From: Streptosporangium sandarakinum
GTDB lineage: Bacteria; Actinomycetota; Actinomycetes; Streptosporangiales; Streptosporangiaceae
NCBI RefSeq assembly: GCF_013409935.1
Contig: NZ_JACCCO010000001.1
Location: forward strand, 3,100,001 to 3,164,000
Direction: 5' to 3'
DNA: 64,000 bases
Shown here: positions 42,172 to 50,986 of the stretch, one piece after another
Position numbering within the stretch: the first letter of the stretch is position 1
Layout of the letters: every line of letters begins with the position of its first letter
Notes under the pieces: generated by a model
The model's input: the letters and a program-made list of their open reading frames with translations, nothing else
Database searches by the model: none
What the model was told of the DNA's origin: nothing
Made by a program: the position numbers and the translations under genes

Positions 42172-43316
42172 GCGAGCGATCCGGCGGGCACCGGGACGTC
42201 CCGGTCCTCGACCTCGACGCGATCATCGATGACCCGGGCACCCGGATCATCGTCTGCTGCGGCTCCGGCGGCGTCGGCAAGACCACCACCGCGGCCGCTC
42301 TGGGGCTGCGCGCGGCCGAGCGCGGCCGGGCGGCCGTGGTGCTCACCGTCGATCCGGCGCGGCGGCTCGCGCAGTCGATGGGCCTCACCGAGCTGGACAA
42401 CGTCCCGCGGCCGGTCGAGGACGTGACGGGCGACGGCACGCTGCACGCCATGATGCTCGACATGAAGCGGACCTTCGACGAGATCATCGAGGCCCACGCC
42501 GACCCGGAGCGGGCCCGGCAGATCCTGACGAACCCCTTCTACCAGTCGCTGTCGTCCAGCTTCTCCGGCACCCAGGAGTACATGGCGATGGAGAAGCTCG
42601 GCCAGCTGCGCCGGTCGGGCGAGTGGGACCTCATCATCGTGGACACCCCGCCCTCCCGGTCCGCGCTCGACTTCCTGGACGCGCCGGAACGGCTCGGCCG
42701 CTTCCTGGACGGCCGGCTGATCCGCGTGCTGACCGCCCCCGCCAAGGCGGGCGGGCGGAGCGCGTTCAAGCTGTTCAACGCGGGCTTCGGCCTGATCGCC
42801 GGAGCCATGACCAAGCTGCTGGGCGCGCAGGTGCTCAAGGACCTGCAGACGTTCGTCTCCGCGCTGGACGCCGTCTTCGGCGGCTTCCGGGCGCGCGCCG
42901 AGCAGACCTACCGGCTGCTGCAGGCCCCCGGGACCGCGTTCGTCGTCGTGGCCGCGCCGGAGCGCGACGCGATGCGCGAGGCGTCGTACTTCGTGGAACG
43001 GCTCGCCGAGGAGCGCATGCCCCTGGCGGGCGTCGTGATCAACCGGGTGCACCGCTCGCCCGCGGAGGGCCTGTCGGCCGCGCGCAGCGCCGCCGCCGCC
43101 GAGGAGCTGGAGTCGCGGGGCGGGCACGACCTGGCCGCCGCCGTGCTCCGGCTGCACACCGGACGGATGCAGCTCGCCGCCCGCGAGCACCGCGAGCGCG
43201 AGCACTTCGTCACCGCCCACCCCACGGTGCCCGTCGCGGAGGTGCCGGCCATGTGGGAGGACGTGCACGACCTGGAGGGCCTCCGCCAGATCGGCAAGCT
43301 CCTGGCCACGCAGTAG
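42168..43316 (+). CDS. Get3/ArsA-like ATPase, second subunit (BagB/Rv3680-like)
   Basis: A 382-residue partner ATPase: 'VCCGSGGVGKTTTAAALGL', 'VVLTVDPARRLAQSMGL', 'DLIIVDTPPSRSALDFLDAPERLGRFLDGR', plus a hydrophobic helical insert ('AFKLFNAGFGLIAGAMTKLLGAQVLKDLQTFV') that in Get3-like proteins forms the client groove. ATG 42168 overlaps the first gene (ATGA). The two are presumed to act as a heterodimer. A terminator follows. Confidence 0.87.
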   Translation: MSERSGGHRDVPVLDLDAIIDDPGTRIIVCCGSGGVGKTTTAAALGLRAAERGRAAVVLTVDPARRLAQSMGLTELDNVPRPVEDVTGDGTLHAMMLDMKRTFDEIIEAHADPERARQILTNPFYQSLSSSFSGTQEYMAMEKLGQLRRSGEWDLIIVDTPPSRSALDFLDAPERLGRFLDGRLIRVLTAPAKAGGRSAFKLFNAGFGLIAGAMTKLLGAQVLKDLQTFVSALDAVFGGFRARAEQTYRLLQAPGTAFVVVAAPERDAMREASYFVERLAEERMPLAGVVINRVHRSPAEGLSAARSAAAAEELESRGGHDLAAAVLRLHTGRMQLAAREHREREHFVTAHPTVPVAEVPAMWEDVHDLEGLRQIGKLLATQ

Positions 43317-43453
43317 GCGACCGCCGGGAGCCCGGCACGGCCGCGCGGCGGTCGTCCGGAGCCCGGCATGGCGGACTCCCCGCCGCCCGGTGGGCGACGG
43401 GGAGCACAGGGTGTCACGGGGCCGGGGTTCCCGGCCCTCCCCGGAACACGCGA

Positions 43454-43483
43454 GTACGGCCGGCGCCGAGGCGCCGGCCGTAC
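43454..43483. terminator. bidirectional terminator between the ATPase pair and wblA
   Basis: GTACGGCCGGCGCC (43454-43467) and GGCGCCGGCCGTAC (43470-43483) are perfect complements with a 2-base centre. The hairpin lies between convergent genes, 138 bp after one and 17 bp after the other. Confidence 0.82.
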
Positions 43484-43499
43484 GGGATCAGGGCGGACG

Positions 43500-43796
43500 T
43501 CAGCCGGCGATCAGCTCGTTCGTCCGCTCGTACTCCTCCTTGGCCATCTCCAGCAGATCGCGCCAGGAGTCGACGTCAGGTCGCCGGCGCAGCAACGCGC
43601 GGCGCTCGCGCTCGGTCATTCCGCCCCACACCCCGAACTCGATGCGGTTGTCCAGTGCATCGGCGAGGCACTCGGTACGGACCGGGCATCCCCGGCAGAT
43701 CAGCTTCGCCCGGTTCTGGGCAGCGCCCTGAACGAACAGCGCGTCAGGATCCGCACCCTTACAGGCCGCACGGGAGGTCCAATCCGTGATCCACAT
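43500..43796 (-). CDS. wblA: WhiB-family regulator WblA
   Basis: A 98-residue WhiB-like protein. The iron-sulfur cysteines are C12, C34, C37 and C43 ('RAACKG', 'ICRGCPVRTECLADAL'), the turn is 'EFGVWGGMTERERRALLRRR', and 'FVQGAAQNRAK' is nearly identical to S. coelicolor WblA. WblA represses antibiotic production and promotes sporulation in Streptomyces; its mycobacterial counterpart is WhiB4. ATG 43796. The C-terminus is shorter than that of streptomycete WblA. Gene order (ATPase pair - wblA - PBP) is as in both groups. Confidence 0.94.
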   Translation of the reverse strand: MWITDWTSRAACKGADPDALFVQGAAQNRAKLICRGCPVRTECLADALDNRIEFGVWGGMTERERRALLRRRPDVDSWRDLLEMAKEEYERTNELIAG

Positions 43797-44083
43797 TCGA
43801 CCCCACTCCCCTTAGGTGGTCAGTCGTGACTTGGGGCCGACGGGCGCGGGCGTCGGGCCTCCGTATTCAGTTGCCGCAGAAAGAGAACGTACGCAATCAG
43901 ACGTTCGAGCCGACAGACCCCGGCGGGACCAATTTCCCGCATGGTCATCAGCGGCCACGTGGCCGGGAATGACTAGTCACCTGACTCGGCAGGCGGCCGC
44001 CGCCTGACTCGAGACAAGACCGAGTCAAGTCGAATTGGCGATCCGTTACCGTTTGGGACATCCGTCCGACGTACTCTTGACGT

Positions 44084-46372
44084 GTGCAAGCTCAGGGCAA
44101 AGATCATGTATCGGCGATAGGCGCGGTCGGGAAGGTTCTGCGGCTGGTCGCCGCGGGCGCCGCCGCGGGTCTTCTGGCGGCCGGAGTCGCGTTCCCGGCG
44201 GTCGGCGGGGCGGGGCTCGGCGTGAACTCCGTCACAGAGGAGCTGAACCTACGCCCTGAGGAGCTCAAGGAACCCGCGCTGCCGGAGAGAACCATCCTGC
44301 TGGACGCCGACGGCAAGCAGTTCGCGCAGTTCTACTACGAGAACCGCGAGTCGGTGAAGCTCGACGAGATCGCCGACGTCATGAAGACCGCGATCATCTC
44401 GATCGAGGACTTCCGGTTCTACGAGCACGGCGCCATCGACATCGAGGGCACCCTCCGCGCGGCCGTGCGGAACGCGGGCGGCGGCTCCACGCAGGGCGGC
44501 TCCTCGATCACCCAGCAGTACGTCAAGCAGGTGCTCTTCAACAGCGCCGAGACCCCCGAGGAGAAGCAGGCCGCGATCGCGCCGACCCTCTCCCGGAAGC
44601 TCAACGAGCTGCGCTACGCCCTGGCGGTCGAGGAGAAGTACACCAAGTCGGAGATCCTGGAGAAATACCTCAACATCTCCTACTTCGGTGCCGGCGCCCA
44701 CGGCATCCAGGCGGCGGCCAAGCGGTTCTTCGACAAGCCGGCGGCCAAGCTGGACCTGTGGGAGGCCGCCACGCTGGCCGGCGCCGTACAGGACCCCAAC
44801 GGCACCGACCCGGCCCGGCACAAGGGCGAGTCCTCCAAGAGCTGGAAGAAGCGCCAGAAGCTCCTGCTGGACCGGCGCAACATCGTCCTGCAGCGGATGC
44901 AGGAGCTCGGCAAGATCACGCCGCAGGAGGCGGCGGAGGCCAAGGCCAAGAAGCTCGGCTTCAAGGACATCTCGGCCCCGGGTGGCTGCGAGACCAGCAA
45001 GTACCCCTTCTTCTGCGTCTACGTGCGCGAGGAGATCCGCAGCAACAAGGCGTTCGGCAAGACCGCCGAGGCGCGCGAGAAGCTGCTCCAGCGCGGCGGT
45101 CTGACGATCAAGACGACGCTCGACCCGCAGGCGCAGAAGGCCTCGGAGAAGGCCATCAAGCAGATGGTCAACGCGAGCGACAAGCCGGTCGCCGCGCAGG
45201 CGATGGTCGTCCCGGGCACCGGTGCCATCAGGGCGATGGCCACCAGCCGGAAGTTCGGCACGAGCAGGAAGAAGAACGAGACCAGCATCAACTTCGCCGC
45301 CGACGCCCAGCACGGCGGTGGCATCGGCTTCCAGGCGGGCTCGACGTTCAAGGCGTTCACCCTGCTCACCGCGCTTGACCAGGGGATGAAGCTCAACGAC
45401 GGCAACAGCACCGGCAAGACCTACCAGGCGCCGAGCCACAGCGCGTTCCGCGACTGCAAGGGCAACGCGGTCGGCGAGCCCAGCCACCAGGTCTTCAACT
45501 CCAGCGAGGGCGGCGGCGGCTTCAAGTCGCTGACCACCGGCACGCTCGGCTCGGTGAACACCTTCTTCATGAAGCTGGAGGAGAAGGTCGGCCTCTGCAA
45601 GGTCGTCGAGATGGCCAAGAAGCTCGGCATCAAGCGGTCCGACGGCGGCCTGCTGCGGGAGGTCGAGACCTTCACCCTGGGCGTCAACGAGATGGACCCG
45701 GTGACGGTGTCCGCCGCCTACGCGACCATCGCGGCCCGCGGCACCTACTGCGAGCCGATGGCCATCACCGAGGTCCGCGACCGCTCCGGCAAGGTCACGC
45801 CGTACAAGCCGAAGTGCGAGCAGGTCCTCGACGAGGGGGTCGCCGACGCGGCCACCCACATCATGTCCGGGGTGTTCACCAAGGGCACGATGAGCGAGAT
45901 CGGCGGCATCGGCCGGCCGGCGGCGGGCAAGACCGGCACCACCGACGCCTACACCGCCGCCTGGTTCGCCGGGTTCACCCCGGACCTCGCCTCCGCGGTC
46001 AGCCTCGGCGACCCGCGCGGCGCCTTCGGCCACGACCTGACGGGCGTGACGATCGGCGGCCGCTACTACGGCTACGTCTACGGCGCCACCATCTCCGGCA
46101 AGATCTGGAAGCTGTCCATGCCCGGCGCGCTCAAGGGCGTCGAGCCGACGTCCTTCCACGCGGTCGACATGGACCGCTTCGGCGGCTGCTCCGGCAACTG
46201 CGCGCCCAAGCCGCCGCCCAGGAAGCCGGGTGACGTCGGCGGCGACCACGGCGGCGGGGACGGCGACGGCAACACGGTCGTCAACGACGGCGGCACCTTC
46301 GGGCCCGGGGTCGGCCGGGGCCACGGGCGGGGCCGGGGCAACGGCGGCGTCGTCAACGACGGCACCCCCTGA
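44084..46372 (+). CDS. bifunctional penicillin-binding protein (PonA2-like)
   Basis: A 762-residue class A PBP. A short cytosolic start and one membrane helix lead to the GT51 transglycosylase ('IISIEDFRFYEHGAIDIEGTLRAAV', 'STQGGSSITQQYVKQVLF', 'EKYLNISYFGAGAHGIQAAA'). The transpeptidase has 'GSTFKAFT' (S-x-x-K), 'SVNTFF' (S-x-N) and 'AGKTGTTDAY' (K-T-G). The C-terminal tail is Gly/Asp-rich with two copies of 'VVNDGG/VVNDGT'. GTG 44084. It matches Rv3682 (PonA2) in position. It builds peptidoglycan at the outer face of the membrane. No PASTA domain is present. Confidence 0.93.
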   Translation: MQAQGKDHVSAIGAVGKVLRLVAAGAAAGLLAAGVAFPAVGGAGLGVNSVTEELNLRPEELKEPALPERTILLDADGKQFAQFYYENRESVKLDEIADVMKTAIISIEDFRFYEHGAIDIEGTLRAAVRNAGGGSTQGGSSITQQYVKQVLFNSAETPEEKQAAIAPTLSRKLNELRYALAVEEKYTKSEILEKYLNISYFGAGAHGIQAAAKRFFDKPAAKLDLWEAATLAGAVQDPNGTDPARHKGESSKSWKKRQKLLLDRRNIVLQRMQELGKITPQEAAEAKAKKLGFKDISAPGGCETSKYPFFCVYVREEIRSNKAFGKTAEAREKLLQRGGLTIKTTLDPQAQKASEKAIKQMVNASDKPVAAQAMVVPGTGAIRAMATSRKFGTSRKKNETSINFAADAQHGGGIGFQAGSTFKAFTLLTALDQGMKLNDGNSTGKTYQAPSHSAFRDCKGNAVGEPSHQVFNSSEGGGGFKSLTTGTLGSVNTFFMKLEEKVGLCKVVEMAKKLGIKRSDGGLLREVETFTLGVNEMDPVTVSAAYATIAARGTYCEPMAITEVRDRSGKVTPYKPKCEQVLDEGVADAATHIMSGVFTKGTMSEIGGIGRPAAGKTGTTDAYTAAWFAGFTPDLASAVSLGDPRGAFGHDLTGVTIGGRYYGYVYGATISGKIWKLSMPGALKGVEPTSFHAVDMDRFGGCSGNCAPKPPPRKPGDVGGDHGGGDGDGNTVVNDGGTFGPGVGRGHGRGRGNGGVVNDGTP

Positions 46373-46428
46373 GCCCCGGATGACTCCGTAACCCCCGCCG
46401 GTCCTTCACGACCGGTCACCGAGCCACC

Positions 46429-46459
46429 GGAGCCCTCCCCGCGTCGCGGGGAGGGCTCC
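46429..46459 (+). terminator. terminator after the PBP gene
   Basis: GGAGCCCTCCCCGC (46429-46442), loop GTC, GCGGGGAGGGCTCC (46446-46459). A perfect 14-bp stem 57 bp after the PBP stop, between convergent genes. Confidence 0.82.
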
Positions 46460-46470
46460 CGGCGTCTCCG

Positions 46471-46560
46471 GAGCGGACTCAGGCGCTCAAGCGGGTCCGG
46501 CGGCGTCGGCCGGCCGCTCCCGCAGCACCGGGAGCGGGCTCAGGCGCTCAGGCGGGCCCG
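46471..46560. repeat. 29-bp direct repeat containing the yqeY stop
   Basis: The sequence beginning GAGCGGACTCAGGCGCTCAA at 46471-46499 recurs at 46532-46560 with four differences. The second copy spans the stop codon and last codons of the yqeY-like gene. The first copy, 61 bp away, therefore looks like a duplicated 3' end of that gene. Confidence 0.7.
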
Positions 46561-46995
46561 CACGATCTGCGCCACCCGGCCGCCCTCGGCCCGCCCGGCG
46601 ACCTTGGGGTTCAGGACCTTCATGACCTGGCCCATCGCCTTGGGCCCGGATGCTCCGCTCTCGGCGATGGCCTCGTCCACCAGCCCGGCGATCTCGTCGT
46701 CGGAGAGCTGGGCGGGGAGGTACTCCTCCAGCACCGCCTGCTCGTCCAGCTCGGCCTGCGCCTGCTCGGCGCGGCCCGCGCCGCTGAACGCCTCCGCCGC
46801 CTCCCGGCGCTTCTTGGCCTCCTTGGTCAGCACCTTGACGATCTCGTCGTCGGAGAGCTCGCGCGCCTCCTTGCCGGCCACCTCCTCGACGTTCACGGCC
46901 GCCAGGGCCATGCGGATGGTCCGGGTGCGGACCTCGTCGCGGCCCTTCATCGCGGCCGTGAGGTCGGCCTTCAGCTTGTCCTTCAATGTGCTCAT
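46540..46995 (-). CDS. GatB/YqeY domain protein
   Basis: A 151-residue protein from ATG 46995 (or 154 from 47004): 'MSTLKDKLKADLTAAMKGRDEVRTRTIRMALAAVNVEEVAGKEARELSDDEIVKVLTKEAKKRREAAEAF...' then 'YLPAQLSDDEIAGLVDEAIAESGASGPKAMGQVMKVLNPKVAGRAEGGRVAQIVRARL'. This is the full YqeY fold, related to the tRNA-binding tail of GatB. It may bind tRNA, but its own role is unknown. It is convergent with the PBP gene and divergent from the metallophosphoesterase. Confidence 0.9.
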   Translation of the reverse strand: MSTLKDKLKADLTAAMKGRDEVRTRTIRMALAAVNVEEVAGKEARELSDDEIVKVLTKEAKKRREAAEAFSGAGRAEQAQAELDEQAVLEEYLPAQLSDDEIAGLVDEAIAESGASGPKAMGQVMKVLNPKVAGRAEGGRVAQIVRARLSA

Positions 46996-47075
46996 GCGGT
47001 CCATCTTGCCGTCTCACCGGTCCCGGTGTATCCAGGGTTTCTCCCTGGGCACCGGGTGTCGGGCATGATGAGGGT

Positions 47076-47999
47076 GTGAGGAAAGCAGCCGCGGTGCCCC
47101 TGTCCCTGCTCGGCGTCGGCCTTACCGGCCTCGCCTACGCCTCGGTCGTCGAGCGCAACGCGTTCCGCCTACGGCGTTTCGACGTGCCCGTGCTGCCGCC
47201 CGGCCGGCGTCCGGTGCGCATCCTGCACCTGTCCGACCTGCATCTCACCCCGGGCAGGCGGATGCTGATCAACTGGGTCCGCTCGCTGGGCGAGCTCCAG
47301 CCCGACCTGGTGGTCAACACCGGTGACTCCATCGCGCACCCCGACGCGGTCGCCCCGCTCATGCACGCCCTGGAGCCGCTGCTGACCCGCCCCGGCCTGT
47401 TCGTCTACGGCTCCAACGACATGTACGCGCCGCGCCCCAAGAACCCGGCCCGCTACCTGTGGCGCACCTCCAAGGGCGACCACGTCCAGAAGATCCCCTC
47501 GCTTCCCTGGGAGGAGCTGGGCGCCGCCATGTCGGCCGAGGGCTGGCTGGACATGAACAACACCACGGCCCGTCTCAAGGTCGGCGATCTCGACGTGGCC
47601 GTGGGCGGCATCCACGACTCCCACATCAACCGCGACCGCTACGACCTGATCGCCGGGCCCGCCCCCGAGGAGGCGGACCTCCGCCTGGGCGTGATGCACT
47701 CCCCCGAGCCGCGCAACATGACCCGCTTCGCCGCCGACGGCTACCAGCTGCTGCTGGCCGGCCACACCCACGGCGGCCAGCTCTGCGTCCCGTTCTACGG
47801 CGCGCTGGTCACCAACTGCGGCATCGACCGCGCCCGGGTCAAGGGCCTGAGCCGCCACGACTCGGCGTTCCTCCACGTCTCGGCCGGCCTGGGCACCAGC
47901 CCCTACGCTCCGGCCCGGTTCGCCTGCTTCCCCGAGGCGAGCCTGCTGACCCTGGTGCCGCGGCGCCGGAATGGCGCAAGCACCCGCGAAGTCCGCTAG
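47076..47999 (+). CDS. metallophosphoesterase (Rv3683-like)
   Basis: A 307-residue calcineurin-type phosphoesterase with an N-terminal hydrophobic anchor ('[21 protein letters not shown]'). Metal motifs: '[12 protein letters not shown]', 'VVNTGDSI', 'YGSNDMY' (in place of the usual G-N-H-E/D), 'GVMHSPEP' and '[15 protein letters not shown]'. The His missing from G-N-H may change the catalysis. GTG 47076. It is the last gene of the block shared with mycobacteria and streptomycetes and lies 33 bp before tRNA-Pro. Confidence 0.87.
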   Translation: MRKAAAVPLSLLGVGLTGLAYASVVERNAFRLRRFDVPVLPPGRRPVRILHLSDLHLTPGRRMLINWVRSLGELQPDLVVNTGDSIAHPDAVAPLMHALEPLLTRPGLFVYGSNDMYAPRPKNPARYLWRTSKGDHVQKIPSLPWEELGAAMSAEGWLDMNNTTARLKVGDLDVAVGGIHDSHINRDRYDLIAGPAPEEADLRLGVMHSPEPRNMTRFAADGYQLLLAGHTHGGQLCVPFYGALVTNCGIDRARVKGLSRHDSAFLHVSAGLGTSPYAPARFACFPEASLLTLVPRRRNGASTREVR

Positions 48000-48032
48000 A
48001 CTTTCTCAAGCACGAGCAAGACCGTCGTGTGC

Positions 48033-48107
<75 letters not shown>

Positions 48108-48123
48108 GTTATTTCCCGAGGCC

Positions 48124-48156
48124 AAAGGCCATCTGTGAGAATCACAGATGGCCTTT
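48124..48156 (+). terminator. terminator of tRNA-Pro
   Basis: AAAGGCCATCTGTGA (48124-48138), loop GAA, TCACAGATGGCCTTT (48142-48156): a perfect 15-bp stem ending in TTT, 18 bp after the tRNA. Confidence 0.93.
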
Positions 48157-48161
48157 CGTCA

Positions 48162-48299
48162 TTTCATGAGCCGCCTGCGCACCTCGTACGGCGAATGCTC
48201 ACGCATCTCGGCGTGGAACCATCGAATGCCGTCTTGGCCGGCGATTCGGTGACGGACATGGCCGCGACCGTGCGCACCACCGGCCGGGCATGCCGGTGA
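48162..48299 (+). pseudogene. HAD-superfamily phosphatase C-terminal fragment
   Basis: One frame reads 'FHEPPAHLVRRMLTHLGVEPSNAVLAGDSVTDMAATVRTTGRACR' and stops at 48299. 'LGVEPSNAVLAGDSVTDMAAxRxxG' is the motif IV region of HAD phosphatases (G-D-S-x-x-D). Nothing N-terminal is found upstream, where the tRNA and its terminator lie, and the frame ends early. It is a truncated relic, possibly left by insertion or deletion at the tRNA. A 34-codon gene from ATG 48195 is formally possible. Confidence 0.6.
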
Positions 48300-48423
48300 C
48301 CTGCCGCGTGACATCCGATTACTCATTGAATCACCCGGGCGACAGGGTGCCATGAGTCGTGCCGCCGCGGAACCGGCGCCGTCGCGTCGCCGGCCGCGCG
48401 GGGCAGGGCGAAGAGGGCCGTGA

Positions 48424-49320
48424 TCATCGCCGCCTCCTTCCCGGACGCCGTTGGGCGCCCTGCTCGGACTTGGCCAGGTACGGCGAGCGGCCGAGGATGA
48501 CGATGCCCGCCACCAGCGCGATCAGCCCCGCGACCTCGCCCGCGAGAGCCGGGGGGTCGGCGCGCAGGCGCTCGCCGAGGATCACCACCCCGAGCATGAT
48601 CCCGATGACGGGTTCGGCCGCGGTGGTGGCCGGCAGCGAGATGCGCAGCGGCGCGGCGTCGAAGGCGCTCTGGTTGAGCAGGATGCCCAGCACCGCGATC
48701 ACGAGCAGCGTGTACGGCTGCCAGATCGTCAGCAACGCGCCCGGCCCGCGCCCCGCCTGCTCCAGCGTGACCAGTGAGGCTCGGGTGAGCACGTCCTGGA
48801 TCCCGTACAGCATGCCTGCGGACGCCGCCAGCAGCATGGCCTTGGTCGGCAGCGTGACCCGTACCGCCACCAGCACCAGCACGGCCGCCACCATCAGCGT
48901 GGCCAGTATCGCCACCCAGACCACCGAGACCGGGCCGGGCACGCCGCCGTCGTGCGGCTGGCCGGCCAGCAGGAACATCGCCACTCCTCCGCTGACCAGT
49001 ACCGCCCCCAGCCACTCGCATCGGCCCAGGCGCTCCCGGTACACGGCCGCCGCCACGGCCAGGGCGAAGATGAGGTTGGTCGCCAGGAGCGGCTCGACCT
49101 GGGCGACGTCGGCACGCCGCAGGGCCAGCGCGCCGAGCACCTGGCCGCCTACCATCGTGGCGACACCGCACAGCCACAGCGGTTTGCGGACCAGGTCCAG
49201 CAGCAGGTGCAGATGCAGCATCTCCCCCAGCGGCTCGGTGTAGGCCGCGTGCTGCTGGGCCACGAATCCCAGCCCGAGCAGGCACGCGGCCGCCAGCCCC
49301 AGCAGCACGGTGACGATCAC
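48424..49320 (-). CDS. DMT-family (EamA) membrane transporter
   Basis: A 298-residue protein of about ten helices in two EamA-like halves ('VIVTVLLGLAAACLLGLGFVAQQHAAY...', 'TMVGGQVLGALALRRADVAQVEPLLATNLIFALAVAAAVYRERLG', 'PATTAAEPVIGIMLGVVILGERLR'). The conserved Glu after 'AAxVYRERL' and 'GVVILGERL' fits the family. GTG 49320; the long upstream frame is Ser/Gly/Pro-rich and noncoding in appearance. The C-terminus is arginine-rich. The substrate is unknown. The 120 bp between the HAD fragment and this gene show nothing recognised. Confidence 0.82.
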   Translation of the reverse strand: MIVTVLLGLAAACLLGLGFVAQQHAAYTEPLGEMLHLHLLLDLVRKPLWLCGVATMVGGQVLGALALRRADVAQVEPLLATNLIFALAVAAAVYRERLGRCEWLGAVLVSGGVAMFLLAGQPHDGGVPGPVSVVWVAILATLMVAAVLVLVAVRVTLPTKAMLLAASAGMLYGIQDVLTRASLVTLEQAGRGPGALLTIWQPYTLLVIAVLGILLNQSAFDAAPLRISLPATTAAEPVIGIMLGVVILGERLRADPPALAGEVAGLIALVAGIVILGRSPYLAKSEQGAQRRPGRRRR

Positions 49321-50052
49321 AGGACTGACCTCTGCCAGGCGCCTCCCTGCCAGTCCCGCATCGCTCCCCTCCTCGGATCCGCCACATGAACCCAGTGAGG
49401 TATTTACCCATTCGCCCGGGAGCGCGGCGCTATCTGCGGGTAGCTCATCTTGGAGCGACCTCCCCGGCTCAGCAGACGAGGAAACAGCACCGACTCCGGC
49501 GAGAAGTGAACCGGGTGCTCGATGAGCGTTTCCCCGCGATGGAGGAAACGCTCGGCACGGGCCGTTCATGCGCGACCCTCGGCAGATCCCGGGCCACGCC
49601 GCACCCTGGCCCATCCCGGGCGGTTCCGCGGCCGAGTCCGCCTCCGTTGCCGTCCCGGGTGTGGATCGACCGGCCGCCGGCGGATCCCGAAGCCGACGAA
49701 ACCGAGACCTCAGCACGGACACCGAACGCAGCTCGGCGTCTCAGCAGGTTCGACAGGTCCCGGCCCGGCGGCGCGCCGCGAACGCCTCGATCACCTCTCG
49801 AACAGATCTGCGCCGTCCACAGAACGGGGTCAGCCGCGGCATCGGCATGCGACGTCGGCCAACGGCCTGAAATTCTCCAAAAGACAGTGATACCGGAGTT
49901 TGACATATCTCATGATTTTCCCAAACGCTTGCCTTCGCCGCCGAGGCATGGTTCCCGTTTCAGGAATATATGATCCGAAACGGGGCGAGTGAAAATGTAT
50001 TTCCGAGGTCAGAGGGTAGAGGAACAGTAAACCCGTTCGGAAGGAGAACGCC
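49321..50052. other. intergenic region before the acetate-type permease
   Basis: These 732 bp hold no supported gene. Frames on both strands (for example 49469-49906 minus) are Arg/Ser/Gly-rich and lack ribosome sites. The last 180 bp become AT-rich. The DMT gene promoter should lie in the left part; I see no clear hexamers. The dyad in the right part is listed separately. Confidence 0.4.
49954..49984. promoter_or_regulatory. operator-like dyad upstream of the acetate-type permease
   Basis: CCCGTTTC (49954-49961) and GAAACGGG (49977-49984) are perfect inverted repeats separated by 15 AT-rich bases containing TATGAT. The dyad overlaps the best -10-like hexamer (49969-49974), so a bound repressor would block it. 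It lies about 70 bp upstream of the start codon. Confidence 0.45.
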
Positions 50053-50832
50053 ATGTCCGGACCAAGAGGCCCCTATTCGTACGGCGGCTCCACCAGCCCC
50101 CCGGCACCGCGGTCATCCGCGGACGACCGCGCCGAATGGGAGGGCAGAACCCGAGTCTTCCTGCAACCCATCGCCGCGCCGTCCATCCTCGGGCTGTTCG
50201 GGCTCGCCGGCGCGACGCTGATCGTCGGGGCCTGGCTGGCCCGATGGTACGGCACCGCGGCCACGCCGCTCATCATCTTCCCGTTCGTGATGGCCTTCGG
50301 CGGCCTCGCGCAACTCCTGGCCGGGATGTGGTCCTACCGGGCGCGCGACGGCCTGGCGACGGCGGTGCACGGGCTGTGGGGGACGTTCTGGCTGGCGTTC
50401 GGCCTGCTGTTCACCCTCGTCGCCCTGGGCGCCTTTCCCACCGCGCTCGTGCCGATCATCGGGATCGGCAACCCCGGCTTCGGGTTCTGGTTCCTGGTGC
50501 TGTGCCTGATCACCGGGCTGACGGCGATCGCGGCGTTCGCGGAGAACCTCGTCCTGGGCCTGCTGCTGACGGTCCTGGCCGCGGGAGCGGGTTTCAACGC
50601 CGCCGGATTCTTCGCCGGCTCGTCATGGGCGGTCATCGTCGGCGGCTGGCTGTTCGTCGCGGGTGCCTGCATCGCCCTCTACACGGCCACCGCGCTGATG
50701 TGCGAGTCCAGCTTCGGCCGGATGATACTGCCGACCGGCAGGTACAGCCACGAGGCCGACATCCCCGGGAGGCGGGCCATCCGGCCGCTGGAATACGTCC
50801 ATGGGCAGCCGGGTGTGAAGATCGGGCAGTGA
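50053..50832 (+). CDS. GPR1/FUN34/YaaH-family (acetate transporter-like) membrane protein
   Basis: A 259-residue membrane protein with six helices after a 35-residue polar N-terminus. 'VFLQPIAAPSILGLFGLAGATLIVGAWL' matches the family start (N-P-A-P-L-G-L-x-G-F), here with A-P-S in place of N-P-A, 'PFVMAFGGLAQLLAGMWSYRARDGLATAVHGLWGTFWLAFGL' the central region. Relatives (SatP/YaaH) carry acetate and succinate with protons. The changed N-P-A motif leaves the substrate open. ATG 50053 follows AAGGAG. Confidence 0.78.
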   Translation: MSGPRGPYSYGGSTSPPAPRSSADDRAEWEGRTRVFLQPIAAPSILGLFGLAGATLIVGAWLARWYGTAATPLIIFPFVMAFGGLAQLLAGMWSYRARDGLATAVHGLWGTFWLAFGLLFTLVALGAFPTALVPIIGIGNPGFGFWFLVLCLITGLTAIAAFAENLVLGLLLTVLAAGAGFNAAGFFAGSSWAVIVGGWLFVAGACIALYTATALMCESSFGRMILPTGRYSHEADIPGRRAIRPLEYVHGQPGVKIGQ

Positions 50833-50986
50833 ACTCCACCTGAGCGCAGCGCCGAGGGCGGACCACGTTCCTTCCCGGAGGGCCGGCCGATGCCGTGCCG
50901 AGGGACGGCCGGCCGGACCTGACCGGGGATCTCGGGGCTGCGTCCCCGGGCATCCCTTACGCGCAGGGCAGGAAGCGCCAGGATGA

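Noticed and set aside
44249-46324. 691-codon antisense frame
   Set aside because: Shadow of the PBP gene, whose motifs are all intact on the plus strand.
49469-49906. 145-codon minus-strand frame
   Set aside because: Ser/Arg/Gly-rich, no ribosome site, no recognisable domain.
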